Assembly: GCA_019638775.1 (NCBI GenBank)
Contig: JAHBTD010000002.1
Coordinates: 620,001-684,000, forward strand
From: Fimbriimonadaceae bacterium
GTDB lineage: Bacteria; Armatimonadota; Fimbriimonadia; Fimbriimonadales; Fimbriimonadaceae
Length of the DNA: 64,000 nt
Direction of reading: 5' to 3'
A program made the position numbers and the translations under genes. Under the pieces are notes generated by a model. The model did not search any database and was not told the DNA's origin. It saw nothing but the letters and a program-made list of their open reading frames with translations. This document shows, one piece after another, positions 23,044-31,270 of the stretch; the first letter of the stretch is position 1, and each line of letters opens with the position of its first letter.

Positions 23044-23880
23044 CTAGGGTTTGTAGACCACACCCTGCCGAGCCATGAGCTCATCCATGTCGATCCGACG
23101 AGCTTCCTTTGCCGTCTCTTTTGGGATATCCAGAATCACGACTTTCGAGAAGTCGCCTTTCCGAAAGAGCAGCATCTTCTTAGCCTTGAGGTCGCATACT
23201 TGGCTGTACCAGCTGATCGACTTCCCTTTCGTGGAGTTAAAGGGCATCGTGTCCTCAAGAAGGGAACGCACCGAATCCGTGGTCACACTACTCTGCAGAC
23301 CAAGGACGGATTGGCACTTGTTGTATCGCCAGCAAGAAATCTTATCTTTGGGCGTCTCGCTTGTCCGGAAGTTAGTGCCTACCTGAAAATCGGCCGTGCC
23401 CCGATAGGTGATGGCATTGCGTTCGACGATTGCCGACGCGCCAGTTGCGTCGCCGATCACCATCTGGCCAGCCGAAAGTCCAACCCAGTCGTAAAGCTGG
23501 ATCATGCTGATCACCTCTGCCACCGTTGCGCAGGAACCAATAAACTGCTCAGCTAATCCGATGCCTGCTTTGGTCTTCCCAGCAGGTCCCTCGTCCTTCT
23601 GAGGCAGGGCGTTATAGTCGTAGAAAATGCCAGCCTCGTTCATTCCTGCCTGGGCTGTTAGCGGGAAGCTGTTGTAGCCAAACGTGACGAAACCGTACTT
23701 GACCTTCTCATTCTTTGGTTGAAACCGGACCCAGTGCTTGTCATAAGGCACCTCGTTCGACATATCTTCGTTGGCACCCATCAGCACCTGACCATTGCGA
23801 GCGACAAGGAAGATCGTACAAGCCAGCGTGTTGACATAGCCAAACGCAAGTAATCCTAAAGCCAAGAGACGCAGCATCAT
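23044..23880 (-). CDS. secreted N-terminal-nucleophile amidohydrolase (choloylglycine/C45-like)
   Basis: 278 residues from ATG 23880. Signal peptide MMLRLLALGLLAFGYVNTLA ends right before Cys21 of CTIFLVARNGQ, so cleavage would expose Cys as the N-terminal nucleophile. ANEDMS and YGFVTFGYNSFPLTAQAGMN with NEAGIFYDYN follow the pattern of linear-amide C-N hydrolases (penicillin V acylase, bile-salt hydrolase, acid ceramidase-like). It probably hydrolyses N-acyl amides outside the cytosol. TACAGT sits 6 nt before the first of two ATG codons, which decides the start against the track start at 23895. Confidence 0.82.
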   Translation of the reverse strand: MMLRLLALGLLAFGYVNTLACTIFLVARNGQVLMGANEDMSNEVPYDKHWVRFQPKNEKVKYGFVTFGYNSFPLTAQAGMNEAGIFYDYNALPQKDEGPAGKTKAGIGLAEQFIGSCATVAEVISMIQLYDWVGLSAGQMVIGDATGASAIVERNAITYRGTADFQVGTNFRTSETPKDKISCWRYNKCQSVLGLQSSVTTDSVRSLLEDTMPFNSTKGKSISWYSQVCDLKAKKMLLFRKGDFSKVVILDIPKETAKEARRIDMDELMARQGVVYKP

Positions 23881-23886
23881 TCTTTC

Positions 23887-23892
23887 ACTGTA
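23887..23892 (-). promoter_or_regulatory. -10-like TACAGT 6 nt before the Ntn-hydrolase start
   Basis: Minus strand: TACAGT, GAAAGA, ATG 23880. Confidence 0.5.
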
Positions 23893-24003
23893 CACCGTAG
23901 TAGATGCCTATTCGGTACCTAGTAAAGAAATCACATGTGCTCAAGCGCTTCGCTGCGCTCAAAGCCGTGCTTGGCCCTGTTTTCCTTCTTATAGCGCTTG
24001 TGG

Positions 24004-24363
24004 TCAATGAGCCTGCCTGTCCACACCCATCTGTCCCGGAGGGCTGAGCAAGTCAATGATATGCGTTTCCTCGATGGCATCAACACCGTGCGGAAAATTC
24101 GAAGGAAGAACGACCACGTTTCCGCCTGTAACTTCCACTTCGCGATAGCCGGGTTGGTCGGGATCGCCCAAGCGCCACAGGACTCGCCCAGAGACGACAT
24201 AAGCGATCTGCTCGCTCTCATGGTGGTGGGTGGCAATATGGCAACCCGCCTCCAGTGTCACATGGGCAAAGAGAATCCTTTCTCCTCGAACACGTCGAAG
24301 ATGGATTTTGGGAACAGGTTGCTCGTGGCGCACATCGTCCAGATTGTAGATGGTAGCTTCCAT
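24004..24363 (-). CDS. cupin domain protein
   Basis: 119 residues, a single small cupin. Motif 1: GCHIATHHHESEQIAYVVSG, with three His and a Glu as metal ligands; motif 2: PSNFPHGVDAIEE, with the fourth His. ATLEAG-type strands surround them. Such one-domain cupins act as small dioxygenases, isomerases or effector sensors; the substrate cannot be told. No clear promoter hexamer, but CAAGG lies just before ATG 24363. Next to a DUF1801 gene on the same strand, 106 bp upstream. Confidence 0.85.
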   Translation of the reverse strand: MEATIYNLDDVRHEQPVPKIHLRRVRGERILFAHVTLEAGCHIATHHHESEQIAYVVSGRVLWRLGDPDQPGYREVEVTGGNVVVLPSNFPHGVDAIEETHIIDLLSPPGQMGVDRQAH

Positions 24364-24469
24364 CCTTGAAGTTTGACACTTTCGAATCTAAACGCCAAGT
24401 GGGCTTCCCCGAATCGGCACCATATTGCACACAAATGCAAATCTGGTTCTATTCAAATGAAGACCGTGT

Positions 24470-24925
24470 CTACTTCTTCACATATTGCTTTTCATATTGG
24501 GCTATAAAGTCTGCAACTGGCATCCGGGAGATAGCTCTACCTACAACATCAAGAGCAAGGTCGTCCAACTTCTTGAATCTCACACAGCTCTTACCCATGT
24601 CAAGCTTCTTTCCGGTGGCTTTGTACTCCTTGACAAACCTGCTGGTTGACTCTTCGTCGCAGTAGATGCAAAACAGATAGACCGCCATGTGGTTCTTTTG
24701 GGAGGCTATAGAGGCAAAGGGCAGTGGTTGTTCCGGGTCGCAGTGATAGCCTTTTGGGTAGATGCTATGAGGGACAAAATAGCCGATCATGCCGTACTGC
24801 ATTCCCTCTTCGTAGCCCTCAGGCAGGTGCTTCCTTATCATCTCTCGGACAGTTGAAATCGCTTCCAGGCGATCTGCTGGAAGTTCGGCGAGATACTGCT
24901 CAACGGTCGCGGCCTTGCTTGTCAT
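24470..24925 (-). CDS. DUF1801 (YdhG-like) protein
   Basis: 151 residues. The opening TVEQYLAELPADRLEAISTV with REMIRKHLPEGYEEGMQYGM is the hallmark of the DUF1801/YdhG family, followed by MAVYLFCIYCDEESTSRFVK, GKKLDMGKSCVRFKKLDDL and a C-terminal helix. The iron-chaperone frataxin-like fold has been assigned to relatives, but the function is not settled. TAAAAC lies 6 nt before ATG 24925, one base off the TANNNT pattern. Confidence 0.87.
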   Translation of the reverse strand: MTSKAATVEQYLAELPADRLEAISTVREMIRKHLPEGYEEGMQYGMIGYFVPHSIYPKGYHCDPEQPLPFASIASQKNHMAVYLFCIYCDEESTSRFVKEYKATGKKLDMGKSCVRFKKLDDLALDVVGRAISRMPVADFIAQYEKQYVKK

Positions 24926-25252
24926 GAGCTTGTTTTACCCGCTTTCGACCTACCATGATGGCTCACGTCAGCATGGAGAAGGGCGGAGGTTTTTTACGAG
25001 CCTCAGCTCGTAGTAACACGACCTCCAACGACTTGATCTATCCTAGTTTAGCGTCTATTCCTGGAAGACTCATAATGCCCTTGTTGTCTGGTATGGCCTG
25101 TTACCTGCAAGCGTCTGGAGTTTAAGAATTCCCGCATATTTGCCAGGTTTAACATTACGTGTCCTTAACATCATCGTTTTGGCACTAAGCGTGTATTAAA
25201 CTCTCCCCAGGTTGCGTGGTAGCAACTCGATATGGTGCGGCTTATGCTTAAT
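24926..25252. other. 327-bp AT-richer intergenic region
   Basis: No reading frame with coding character. A small hairpin ACGAGC/GCTCGT lies near 24998-25013. The region becomes AT-rich toward the Gly/Cys-rich protein gene and probably holds its promoter, but I could not pick a convincing -35/-10 pair. Confidence 0.4.
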
Positions 25253-26281
25253 ATGAAACTTATACGTCAGGCTTTGCTCCTGACCTGTTTAACAATAGGA
25301 GCAATCTTTTCATCAGATGCGGTGGCTTCGGATTTTAACACTGCCATCGCTGGACGCGTGTTCTGCGACGCGAACTGCAACAAGAAGATCGACGTCGACG
25401 AAGACGACCTTCTTATGAAGGTCAAAGTTCAACTTTACAACAGCAGCGGACAGTTGCTGGCAACAACGACTCCCGAGATTTACGGTGGCACGTACATTTT
25501 TCCGAACCTTACTCCGGGACAGAAGTACTTTGTACGAGTCGTTGTCCCCTACGGCTCCGAAGCCGTGAAGGCCTATCCTTCGCCCGCCTCGGTCGGCGTG
25601 GATAAAAGAACGATCTCGGTGATCGTTGTTAATTCGGGCGAAACCTACTACCCCAACGACTTCCTTTTGAAGTGCTGCACGGTAGGGTTTAACCAGTGCG
25701 AATGGGGCTATGATCGCTGCGGATTCTCTCCGATTGACCTCGTTCGAGGCTCATTCGACGAACTCTTCCCGAACGGTCTTACGATTGGTGGTGACAAGAC
25801 TCTAACTTTCACCAGCTATCGAGCTGTGCTGAAGTTCCTACCCTCCACAGGCACGCCGAAGGCTCTTCCGAGCTCTAAGGTTGACCCCAACGACCGGTAT
25901 GAGAACGACTTAGCGGGGAACGTTCTTGCTCTTGCTCTTAACGTTGCTGCTTCTGACGCAGGATTGACGATTGAAGGATATGGCGACCGCGTTATGCCGA
26001 TGGGCAAGTTCCAAGGCTATACCGTTCGCGAAGTTCTCGCGATCGCAAATCAAGTGCTCGGAGGCAATTCTGGCGTCCTCCCAGCAGGGGTCAGCATCAA
26101 GGATCTGAACAGGACCCTTGAGTCGATCAACGACTTCTCTTCTTGCTACGGCGGATGCGGTGGTCGAAGCAACAACTGCGGCGGCAGAGGCTGGAAAGGC
26201 TGCGGCGGTAGCGGTGGCTGGGGCCACGGTAGCGGCGGCGGTAACGGCTGCGGCGGCGGATACGGCGGAGGCTGGTGGTAA
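25253..26281 (+). CDS. secreted SdrD-B-like protein with Gly/Cys-rich tail
   Basis: About 342 residues from ATG 25253; two in-frame ATG codons (25232, 25244) lie just upstream and the choice is uncertain. Signal peptide MKLIRQALLLTCLTIGAIFS ending near VASD. Residues about 35-120 form an SdrD B/Cna-B-like repeat: IAGRVFCDANCNKKIDVDED, then LYNSSGQLLATT, GTYIFPNLTPGQKYFVRV. A middle domain of about 150 residues follows. The last 50 residues are almost only Gly, Ser, Asn, Trp and Cys (CGGRSNNCGGRGWKGCGG). Probably a surface adhesin or cross-linked coat protein; the Cys may form disulphides. Confidence 0.75.
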   Translation: MKLIRQALLLTCLTIGAIFSSDAVASDFNTAIAGRVFCDANCNKKIDVDEDDLLMKVKVQLYNSSGQLLATTTPEIYGGTYIFPNLTPGQKYFVRVVVPYGSEAVKAYPSPASVGVDKRTISVIVVNSGETYYPNDFLLKCCTVGFNQCEWGYDRCGFSPIDLVRGSFDELFPNGLTIGGDKTLTFTSYRAVLKFLPSTGTPKALPSSKVDPNDRYENDLAGNVLALALNVAASDAGLTIEGYGDRVMPMGKFQGYTVREVLAIANQVLGGNSGVLPAGVSIKDLNRTLESINDFSSCYGGCGGRSNNCGGRGWKGCGGSGGWGHGSGGGNGCGGGYGGGWW

Positions 26282-26332
26282 CAACCACCGGCCTTCGGGC
26301 CTTTGCAGGCTATCTGCTGTGAGGACATTACT

Positions 26333-26965
26333 ATGAGAAATTTGATTCTTTCGACTTCAACGATTGCCGCATTGGCAATTACTGCTGCTGCAAATGCTGT
26401 TACTGTTCAAATGTTCGACCACACCGGCACGAACGCAAACAGTCTTTTTCTGATTGCTTACAACAGTGTTCCGAAAACAGTTACGGCGACGCCGTATAAC
26501 GTCAAGATCGATGGCAGCCCTATCGTTGGTTACTGTGTCGATCTCGACCATCAGGCAGCGACAAATCAGACGTATCCAGCTAACGCTCTTTCTGCAATCG
26601 GTACATACGGCGCGATGGGCGGCAAGCTTGGCTATATCTACAACACGTATCACACACCAGCAATCGATCTCGATCATCAGATCGCAGTACAGGTTGCTCT
26701 TTGGGAAGTGCGATACGATGCGACATACAATCTTGATGCTGGAGCCTTCAAGCAGATTTCGCTTAACTCGACAGTCAAGGGCTATGCGCAGGCGATCCTC
26801 AATGATCTCTCTGCAAACCCTACATTCTCGAATGAAGCGATCATCTATCGCGCAACCGATGGACAAAAGCAGGACATCATTGGTCCTGTACCGGAGCCGG
26901 CAAGTCTTGCGGTGCTTGGCGTTGGTGCACTGGCTATGCTACGTCGGCGAAGAAGCAAGAAGTAG
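26333..26965 (+). CDS. PEP-CTERM protein with thioester-domain-like motifs
   Basis: 210 residues from ATG 26333 (GAGGAC upstream). Signal peptide MRNLILSTSTIAALAITAAANA. The body has IVGYCVDLDHQAATNQTY near 63-80 and HQIAVQVALWEVRYDAT near 125-142. These resemble the two halves of bacterial thioester domains, where a Cys in Y-C-x-D and a Gln in x-Q-x-A-L/I-W form an internal bond used for covalent attachment. The C-terminus VPEPASLAVLGVGALAMLRR plus RRSKK is the PEP-CTERM signal. The thioester is inferred by pattern only. It follows the Gly/Cys-rich gene by 51 bp and may share its transcript. Confidence 0.78.
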   Translation: MRNLILSTSTIAALAITAAANAVTVQMFDHTGTNANSLFLIAYNSVPKTVTATPYNVKIDGSPIVGYCVDLDHQAATNQTYPANALSAIGTYGAMGGKLGYIYNTYHTPAIDLDHQIAVQVALWEVRYDATYNLDAGAFKQISLNSTVKGYAQAILNDLSANPTFSNEAIIYRATDGQKQDIIGPVPEPASLAVLGVGALAMLRRRRSKK

Positions 26966-26992
26966 ATTCTGAACCTTGGTGTTCGGTGCTTG

Positions 26993-27025
26993 AGGACGCT
27001 CCGCTTGCAGAGCGTCCTTTGCTTT
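26993..27025 (+). terminator. intrinsic terminator after PEP-CTERM gene
   Basis: AGGACGCTC (26993-27001) pairs with GAGCGTCCT (27010-27018), loop of 8 nt, followed by TTGCTTTG. Confidence 0.8.
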
Positions 27026-27043
27026 GAATCAACTAGAGTCTTC

Positions 27044-28072
27044 TTAGCAGTTGAACAGCAGTGAGTCTCGTTCTTTCCAAGACAGAAGACTTTGATCCAG
27101 GCGCGAAAGCTCTGTCTTGATAATTTCCCTTTCACGATCTCGCTGCGGCTCCCAGTTGGCAATCCCAAACGTGAACCTAATCAAGCGATGAATGAGCGCC
27201 CCGCCAAGCTGGCTGATGAGTTCCTCTCTTTCAATTTCTACACCATGTGATTGCAGGTTGGTTAGATAACTTTGGAAGACTTGGTCACGATCTTCAGGCT
27301 CGCAGATGCTAAACACTATCTCTGTAAAATCTAAGACGGCAGGTCCCTTTGATACACGCGCCCAGTCTAAAATCACTGGCTGTCGGCTAACACTTTCAAA
27401 GAGAACGTTGTCCAGGTGCAAATCTCCATGTAGCAAGGTTTGCCCTCCGCTGGCTAACCTCTCCCGGACTTTGTCCTGTAACCGCATTGGATCGCATATC
27501 AGCGCTTTCACCTGGTCGCCAATCATTAATCCGTACTTCTCTTGGAATCGCTCATTTCGAGCTTCATACCAGTCCGGCTGTCGATTGAGAATCGGTATGG
27601 AAGGAAGCCAGTCAGCGCTGTCTAGGGTCGATGCTTGCCACCACTTGGCATGAAAGGCTGAGATGGCATCGACTAAATTGAGGGAGTCCTGCAATTTGAG
27701 GCAGTGCAGGCAGTTGCCTTGCTCCGCCTCCACAAAGTCCTCCAAGACCACAACTCCTCGCCCTAACTCTCTGTCTAATTTGGCGAAGTAACAGGCTGGC
27801 ACTCGTAAGCCAGGGTCAGCGCCAAACTTCCGATAGAATTCAACTTCTCGATCTCCGCCTTGCCCATCGGTCGACCACAGTTTGACAATCACTGACTCAG
27901 GCGAACCCGTTCCGACAAGATTGCAGCGAAAAACTATGCTCGCAAGGCCGTATTCTTCACCTATTTGTTGTGTGCTATTAAGCTCAACATTCTCTAGACC
28001 TAGGGCGCAGGAAAGCCACTCGGACGTGATGTCCGAATGGCTAACTGGAACTGTTGTATCGCTGTCAGTCAA
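27044..28072 (-). CDS. APH/ChoK-like phosphotransferase
   Basis: 342 residues. Small-molecule kinase fold of the aminoglycoside phosphotransferase/EcKinase group: nucleotide Lys in SVIVKLWS, catalytic loop LLHGDLHLDNVLFE with Asp and Asn, and metal-binding VILDWARVSKGPAVLDFTEI where DWA replaces the usual DFG/DWE. It phosphorylates an unknown small molecule; resistance is not implied. Starts at TTG 28072, two bases after the upstream stop at 28075, so translation is probably coupled to that gene. Terminal part is charged (EPQRDREREIIKTEL). Confidence 0.85.
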   Translation of the reverse strand: MTDSDTTVPVSHSDITSEWLSCALGLENVELNSTQQIGEEYGLASIVFRCNLVGTGSPESVIVKLWSTDGQGGDREVEFYRKFGADPGLRVPACYFAKLDRELGRGVVVLEDFVEAEQGNCLHCLKLQDSLNLVDAISAFHAKWWQASTLDSADWLPSIPILNRQPDWYEARNERFQEKYGLMIGDQVKALICDPMRLQDKVRERLASGGQTLLHGDLHLDNVLFESVSRQPVILDWARVSKGPAVLDFTEIVFSICEPEDRDQVFQSYLTNLQSHGVEIEREELISQLGGALIHRLIRFTFGIANWEPQRDREREIIKTELSRLDQSLLSWKERDSLLFNC

Positions 28073-28074
28073 AT

Positions 28075-28653
28075 TCAGTTCAGCATCGAAACGGTCTCAG
28101 CGGCTTTAGGCCAAAGCCAACCAAAGACCCCACCGGTAACAGCTGCGTAAATAATCCCATCCACAAGGTAAGGCATAAACATCTTATTGCCGCCGTACCA
28201 GATGATCATCGGCATCCAACCGAGTCCGTGAGCAAGAAACGCAGCGACGCCGCAGAATCGAAAGACATCCATAAAGGTATGTGCTGTTCCCGCAGGCAAC
28301 CCGTTCCAACCCAAGAATGCGATCAATATCCCGACAACAACATAAAAGAGAAAAGTAAGGCCAAGATTCCTGCCCATATTGACCGGCCCCGGGAAGACAG
28401 TTAGGATTCCAATCGGGCCCTTATTCATCTTCTCAACAACTTCCGGGTCCTTCATCGTTGCGTGGTCGCAGTAAGGAAACATGTATGTGGTTGCAGGAAT
28501 GCCTTCAACTGCACCCATGATCTTGTCCTCATCGGGTAGACGTTCAAAGTCTTTCTTATGCAGGGGAATCACCATATGAGTGATCGCGCTCGTGATGAAA
28601 ACAATTACAGACGACACCAGAATCGGCATCCAAAGTTCGGAAAGAAACTGCAT
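28075..28653 (-). CDS. four-helix membrane protein, unknown
   Basis: 192 residues: helix 1 about 8-28 (WMPILVSSVIVFITSAITHM), a cytosolic or outer loop of about 70 residues with PDEDKIMGAVEGI and PATTYMFPYCDH, then three helices (NLGLTFLFYVVVGILIAFLG, FCGVAAFLAHGLGWMPMIIW, LVDGIIYAAVTGGVFGWLW). Similar conserved membrane proteins occur widely without known function. A strong ribosome-binding site, AGGAGGAGAACG, precedes the ATG. It forms a two-gene operon with the kinase downstream. Confidence 0.75.
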   Translation of the reverse strand: MQFLSELWMPILVSSVIVFITSAITHMVIPLHKKDFERLPDEDKIMGAVEGIPATTYMFPYCDHATMKDPEVVEKMNKGPIGILTVFPGPVNMGRNLGLTFLFYVVVGILIAFLGWNGLPAGTAHTFMDVFRFCGVAAFLAHGLGWMPMIIWYGGNKMFMPYLVDGIIYAAVTGGVFGWLWPKAAETVSMLN

Positions 28654-28751
28654 CGTTCTCCTCCTGATAGGGATAGTCGTCCCTATCCAATATAGGGACG
28701 ACAGGCAGCATCGTGAAGGAGCAGCGAAGCAGATTTGTACCAGTTCAAATA

Positions 28752-28788
28752 CAAAAACGGCTTCTCAGCATCTCTGCTCAGAAGCCGT
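28752..28788 (-). terminator. intrinsic terminator of the VOC gene
   Basis: ACGGCTTCT (28757-28765) pairs with AGAAGCCGT (28780-28788); inner bases extend the stem with one mismatch. Five T follow on the minus strand. Confidence 0.85.
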
Positions 28789-28807
28789 CCTTATCTGAAG
28801 AATCAGA

Positions 28808-29224
28808 TCAGCCTTCGCTCGCGTCCTTGAACAGCCAGATATGAGCGCCTTGCGGGTCCATGATCATCGCCATGCGCCCAACGGTTGGCACGTCAATCGG
28901 GGGGACAACGACTTTTGCTCCATGCTGTTCACACGTCGCCAAGCTTGCGTCGAGATCATCGACAGCTGTGTACGTTGCCCAGTGCGGCGGAACGTTCTCC
29001 ATCCCCGGGGTTTGCAGCGTGTCCATCACGCCACAAACCGGCACATCATTTTTGGTTAGCATATGATAAGTGCCCATCGGGCCCATATCCATTGATTTCG
29101 TCCCAAAGCCCAGAGCCTTGGTATAGAAGTCGATAGTCGCGCTGCCGTTCGGACTGTACACTTCATGCCAAACGAACGTTCTGCCTTGAGCCAACGCGTA
29201 TTGATCTTGGGTTTCGGTTGCCAT
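28808..29224 (-). CDS. VOC-fold (glyoxalase/bleomycin-resistance family) protein
   Basis: 138 residues, a tandem beta-alpha-beta-beta-beta unit of vicinal-oxygen-chelate proteins. It opens TFVWHEVYSPNGSATIDFYTKALGF, giving the first metal-ligand His and the D-F-Y-T helix, and contains PHWATYTAVDDLDASLATCE with HGAKVVVPPIDV in the second half, ending MIMDPQGAHIWLFKDA. This layout matches VOC members often annotated as small lactoylglutathione lyase-like proteins of unknown substrate. TAGAAT lies 5 nt before ATG 29224. Confidence 0.87.
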   Translation of the reverse strand: MATETQDQYALAQGRTFVWHEVYSPNGSATIDFYTKALGFGTKSMDMGPMGTYHMLTKNDVPVCGVMDTLQTPGMENVPPHWATYTAVDDLDASLATCEQHGAKVVVPPIDVPTVGRMAMIMDPQGAHIWLFKDASEG

Positions 29225-29229
29225 GTCTC

Positions 29230-29235
29230 ATTCTA
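29230..29235 (-). promoter_or_regulatory. -10-like TAGAAT 5 nt before the VOC gene
   Basis: Minus strand: TAGAAT, GAGAC, ATG 29224. Confidence 0.5.
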
Positions 29236-29282
29236 CGATGGATCGGAGATTGGCGTCGGCATTTTTTGTAACCTGGGCGGAG

Positions 29283-31139
29283 CTAAAGCGAAAAATAGAA
29301 CTTTGCGCCCTTACCAACCGACCCCTCAGCCCCAACCCGGCCTCCGTGCCTTACTAAGATTCGTCGCACGGTGGCTAGTCCAACACCGGTCCCCTCAAAT
29401 TCGTCAGCGCTGTGGAGCCGCTGGAAAGCCCCGAAGAGTTTGTCTACGTATTGCATGTCGAATCCGACGCCGTTGTCCTGAATGTAGTAGGTGAGATTCC
29501 CATCAAGCATCTCTGTGCCGAAATCAATCCTGGCTTCGGGTTCATCACGCGTGTACTTCCAAGCGTTGCCTAAAAGATTCTCAACAACGATGCGAGTCAT
29601 CTGAGGGTCCGCTTCAATGCAGACGTCCTTCTGGATGTTGAAGACAGCCTTTCGATGAGGCTCTGAGTCTTTGAGATCGGAAGCAATCTCTTGCACCAAC
29701 TCAGTCAGGTTGACGCGCTTTGGTTCAATTTGCGATCTTGAAAGTCGAGATAAGTCAAGCAGCGCTTCAATGAGTTTGCCCATTCTTTGGGCGGCCGCCC
29801 TAATCCGGCGCAGATGTTCCAACCCTTGGTCATCGAGCTTGGAGGCATAGTCGTATTCCAAGGCGCTGGCGAAACCATCAATCGCTCTGAGGGGAGTTCG
29901 TAAGTCATGAGAAACAGAGTAGTTGAACGACTCCAGTTCATGATTCGCTTCATTTAGCTTGCGCGTGCGATCTACAACCCGATCTTCAAGCTCCTGTGTA
30001 AGCCTCATTATCTCCGCCTCAGCGAGTTTTCGAGCTGTGATGTCGCGTGTGACGCCCAGCAGGGCTGTGACATTTCCGTCAGCATCTCGAAGCGGCGTCG
30101 CATGAGTTTCAAGCCACCGCTGTGTGCCTTGTCGCCCCACCACTTGAAATTCAAGCGTTCCGCTTTCACCAGCCAGAACTCGTTTGTGAAGATCGCCGAA
30201 CGAAGCATGATATTCGGGCAGGATGTACTCGGTTAAAGGACATGACCTAGCCTCGACCAGCGATTCAACCTCAAGCATTGCTAAGCCTGCCGGGTTCATT
30301 TCTATGAGAACGCCATCTGGACCGACGACTTTCACACACTCTGGCTCAGTCTGAACAATTGCACGGAGCCGCTCTTCACGCGCCCGAACCTCTTCTTCTG
30401 CACGCTTACGTGCCGTAATATCGACTGCAGAGATGAGAACTTGCTCTACGTTGCCGTCCTCGTCGAGCAAAGGGCTGTAAATGCTGTCAAGCTCAAGCAA
30501 ATCTCCACCCGGAAGAATGCCCTGAATATCTCCACGTACAACTTCACCACGCACTGCCCGCTCAATCATGTCCTTGACTACGAGCCTCACGGAGTCGGAA
30601 AACCATGGACTATCGGCAAAAACTTTTCCTATCACATCCTCGCGTGACAATCCCAGGGCTTCTAAGGGGCGTCTATTACAATCCAGCAACACACCATCCT
30701 TCGACACGACACCCACATAGGTGAACATCCCGTCAAGTATTTGGCGCAGCCTGCGCTCCTTCTCCTGAAGTTCTTTTAAGGAACGCTCACGCTCGCGTCG
30801 TCGTAGGGATTGGATTCGCTGAGCAACGATACAGGCGATAAGAACTGCACCCACAAGAACTATCAGCAAAAGCTGAAGTTGTCGCTCGCGCCTCGCTATG
30901 TCAAGCTTTTGAGGATCGTACGCGAGCGCTCTAAGGTCAGCACTAGCGGGTGTAACACCTGCAAACTGAAAGTGTTTGTCTATCCGCAACTGACCTCTAA
31001 CCATCTCCTGGGCTGAAGCATAAAGTGGAGATAGCAGGAACAATCCTATAGCAATGGCGATCTTCGCGGCATCAGAGATTCGAAGCCCTTTGAAAGATCC
31101 CCATCTGCTCTCCCATAGTGAACCGCACCGCTTTAACAA
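29283..31139 (-). CDS. membrane sensor histidine kinase with two PAS domains
   Basis: 618 residues from TTG 31139, which has GGAGGG 4 nt upstream. Order: signal-anchor helix about 26-43, a short outer loop of about 45 residues, transmembrane helix about 88-107, coiled coil, PAS 1 about 131-245, PAS 2 about 255-372, coiled coil, dimerisation/phosphoacceptor domain NYSVSHDLRTPLRAIDGFAS (His411), then the ATPase domain with N-box NLLGNAWKYT, G1 DNGVGFD and G2 GTGVGLATV. It matches the phytochrome-type HWE-free HisKA group. No partner regulator is adjacent; the single-domain regulator at 61116 is far away. The tiny outer loop suggests that PAS domains sense an internal or membrane signal. Confidence 0.9.
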   Translation of the reverse strand: MLKRCGSLWESRWGSFKGLRISDAAKIAIAIGLFLLSPLYASAQEMVRGQLRIDKHFQFAGVTPASADLRALAYDPQKLDIARRERQLQLLLIVLVGAVLIACIVAQRIQSLRRRERERSLKELQEKERRLRQILDGMFTYVGVVSKDGVLLDCNRRPLEALGLSREDVIGKVFADSPWFSDSVRLVVKDMIERAVRGEVVRGDIQGILPGGDLLELDSIYSPLLDEDGNVEQVLISAVDITARKRAEEEVRAREERLRAIVQTEPECVKVVGPDGVLIEMNPAGLAMLEVESLVEARSCPLTEYILPEYHASFGDLHKRVLAGESGTLEFQVVGRQGTQRWLETHATPLRDADGNVTALLGVTRDITARKLAEAEIMRLTQELEDRVVDRTRKLNEANHELESFNYSVSHDLRTPLRAIDGFASALEYDYASKLDDQGLEHLRRIRAAAQRMGKLIEALLDLSRLSRSQIEPKRVNLTELVQEIASDLKDSEPHRKAVFNIQKDVCIEADPQMTRIVVENLLGNAWKYTRDEPEARIDFGTEMLDGNLTYYIQDNGVGFDMQYVDKLFGAFQRLHSADEFEGTGVGLATVRRILVRHGGRVGAEGSVGKGAKFYFSL

Positions 31140-31270
31140 TCGCCCTCCATTCGTTTGTATACGTTACTTCGATGGAGGTGTCCCATTTCCTTCCAAACGC
31201 ACACAAAATGCGCAAAATGGGTCACATATGAAAAAGAGTTCAACGGGGGTCAGAATAACGTGAAAACCCG

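Noticed and set aside
27044-28072. Antibiotic-resistance aminoglycoside kinase
   Set aside because: Only the general APH fold is seen. The metal motif differs (DWA), and the gene is coupled to an unknown membrane protein rather than a resistance element.
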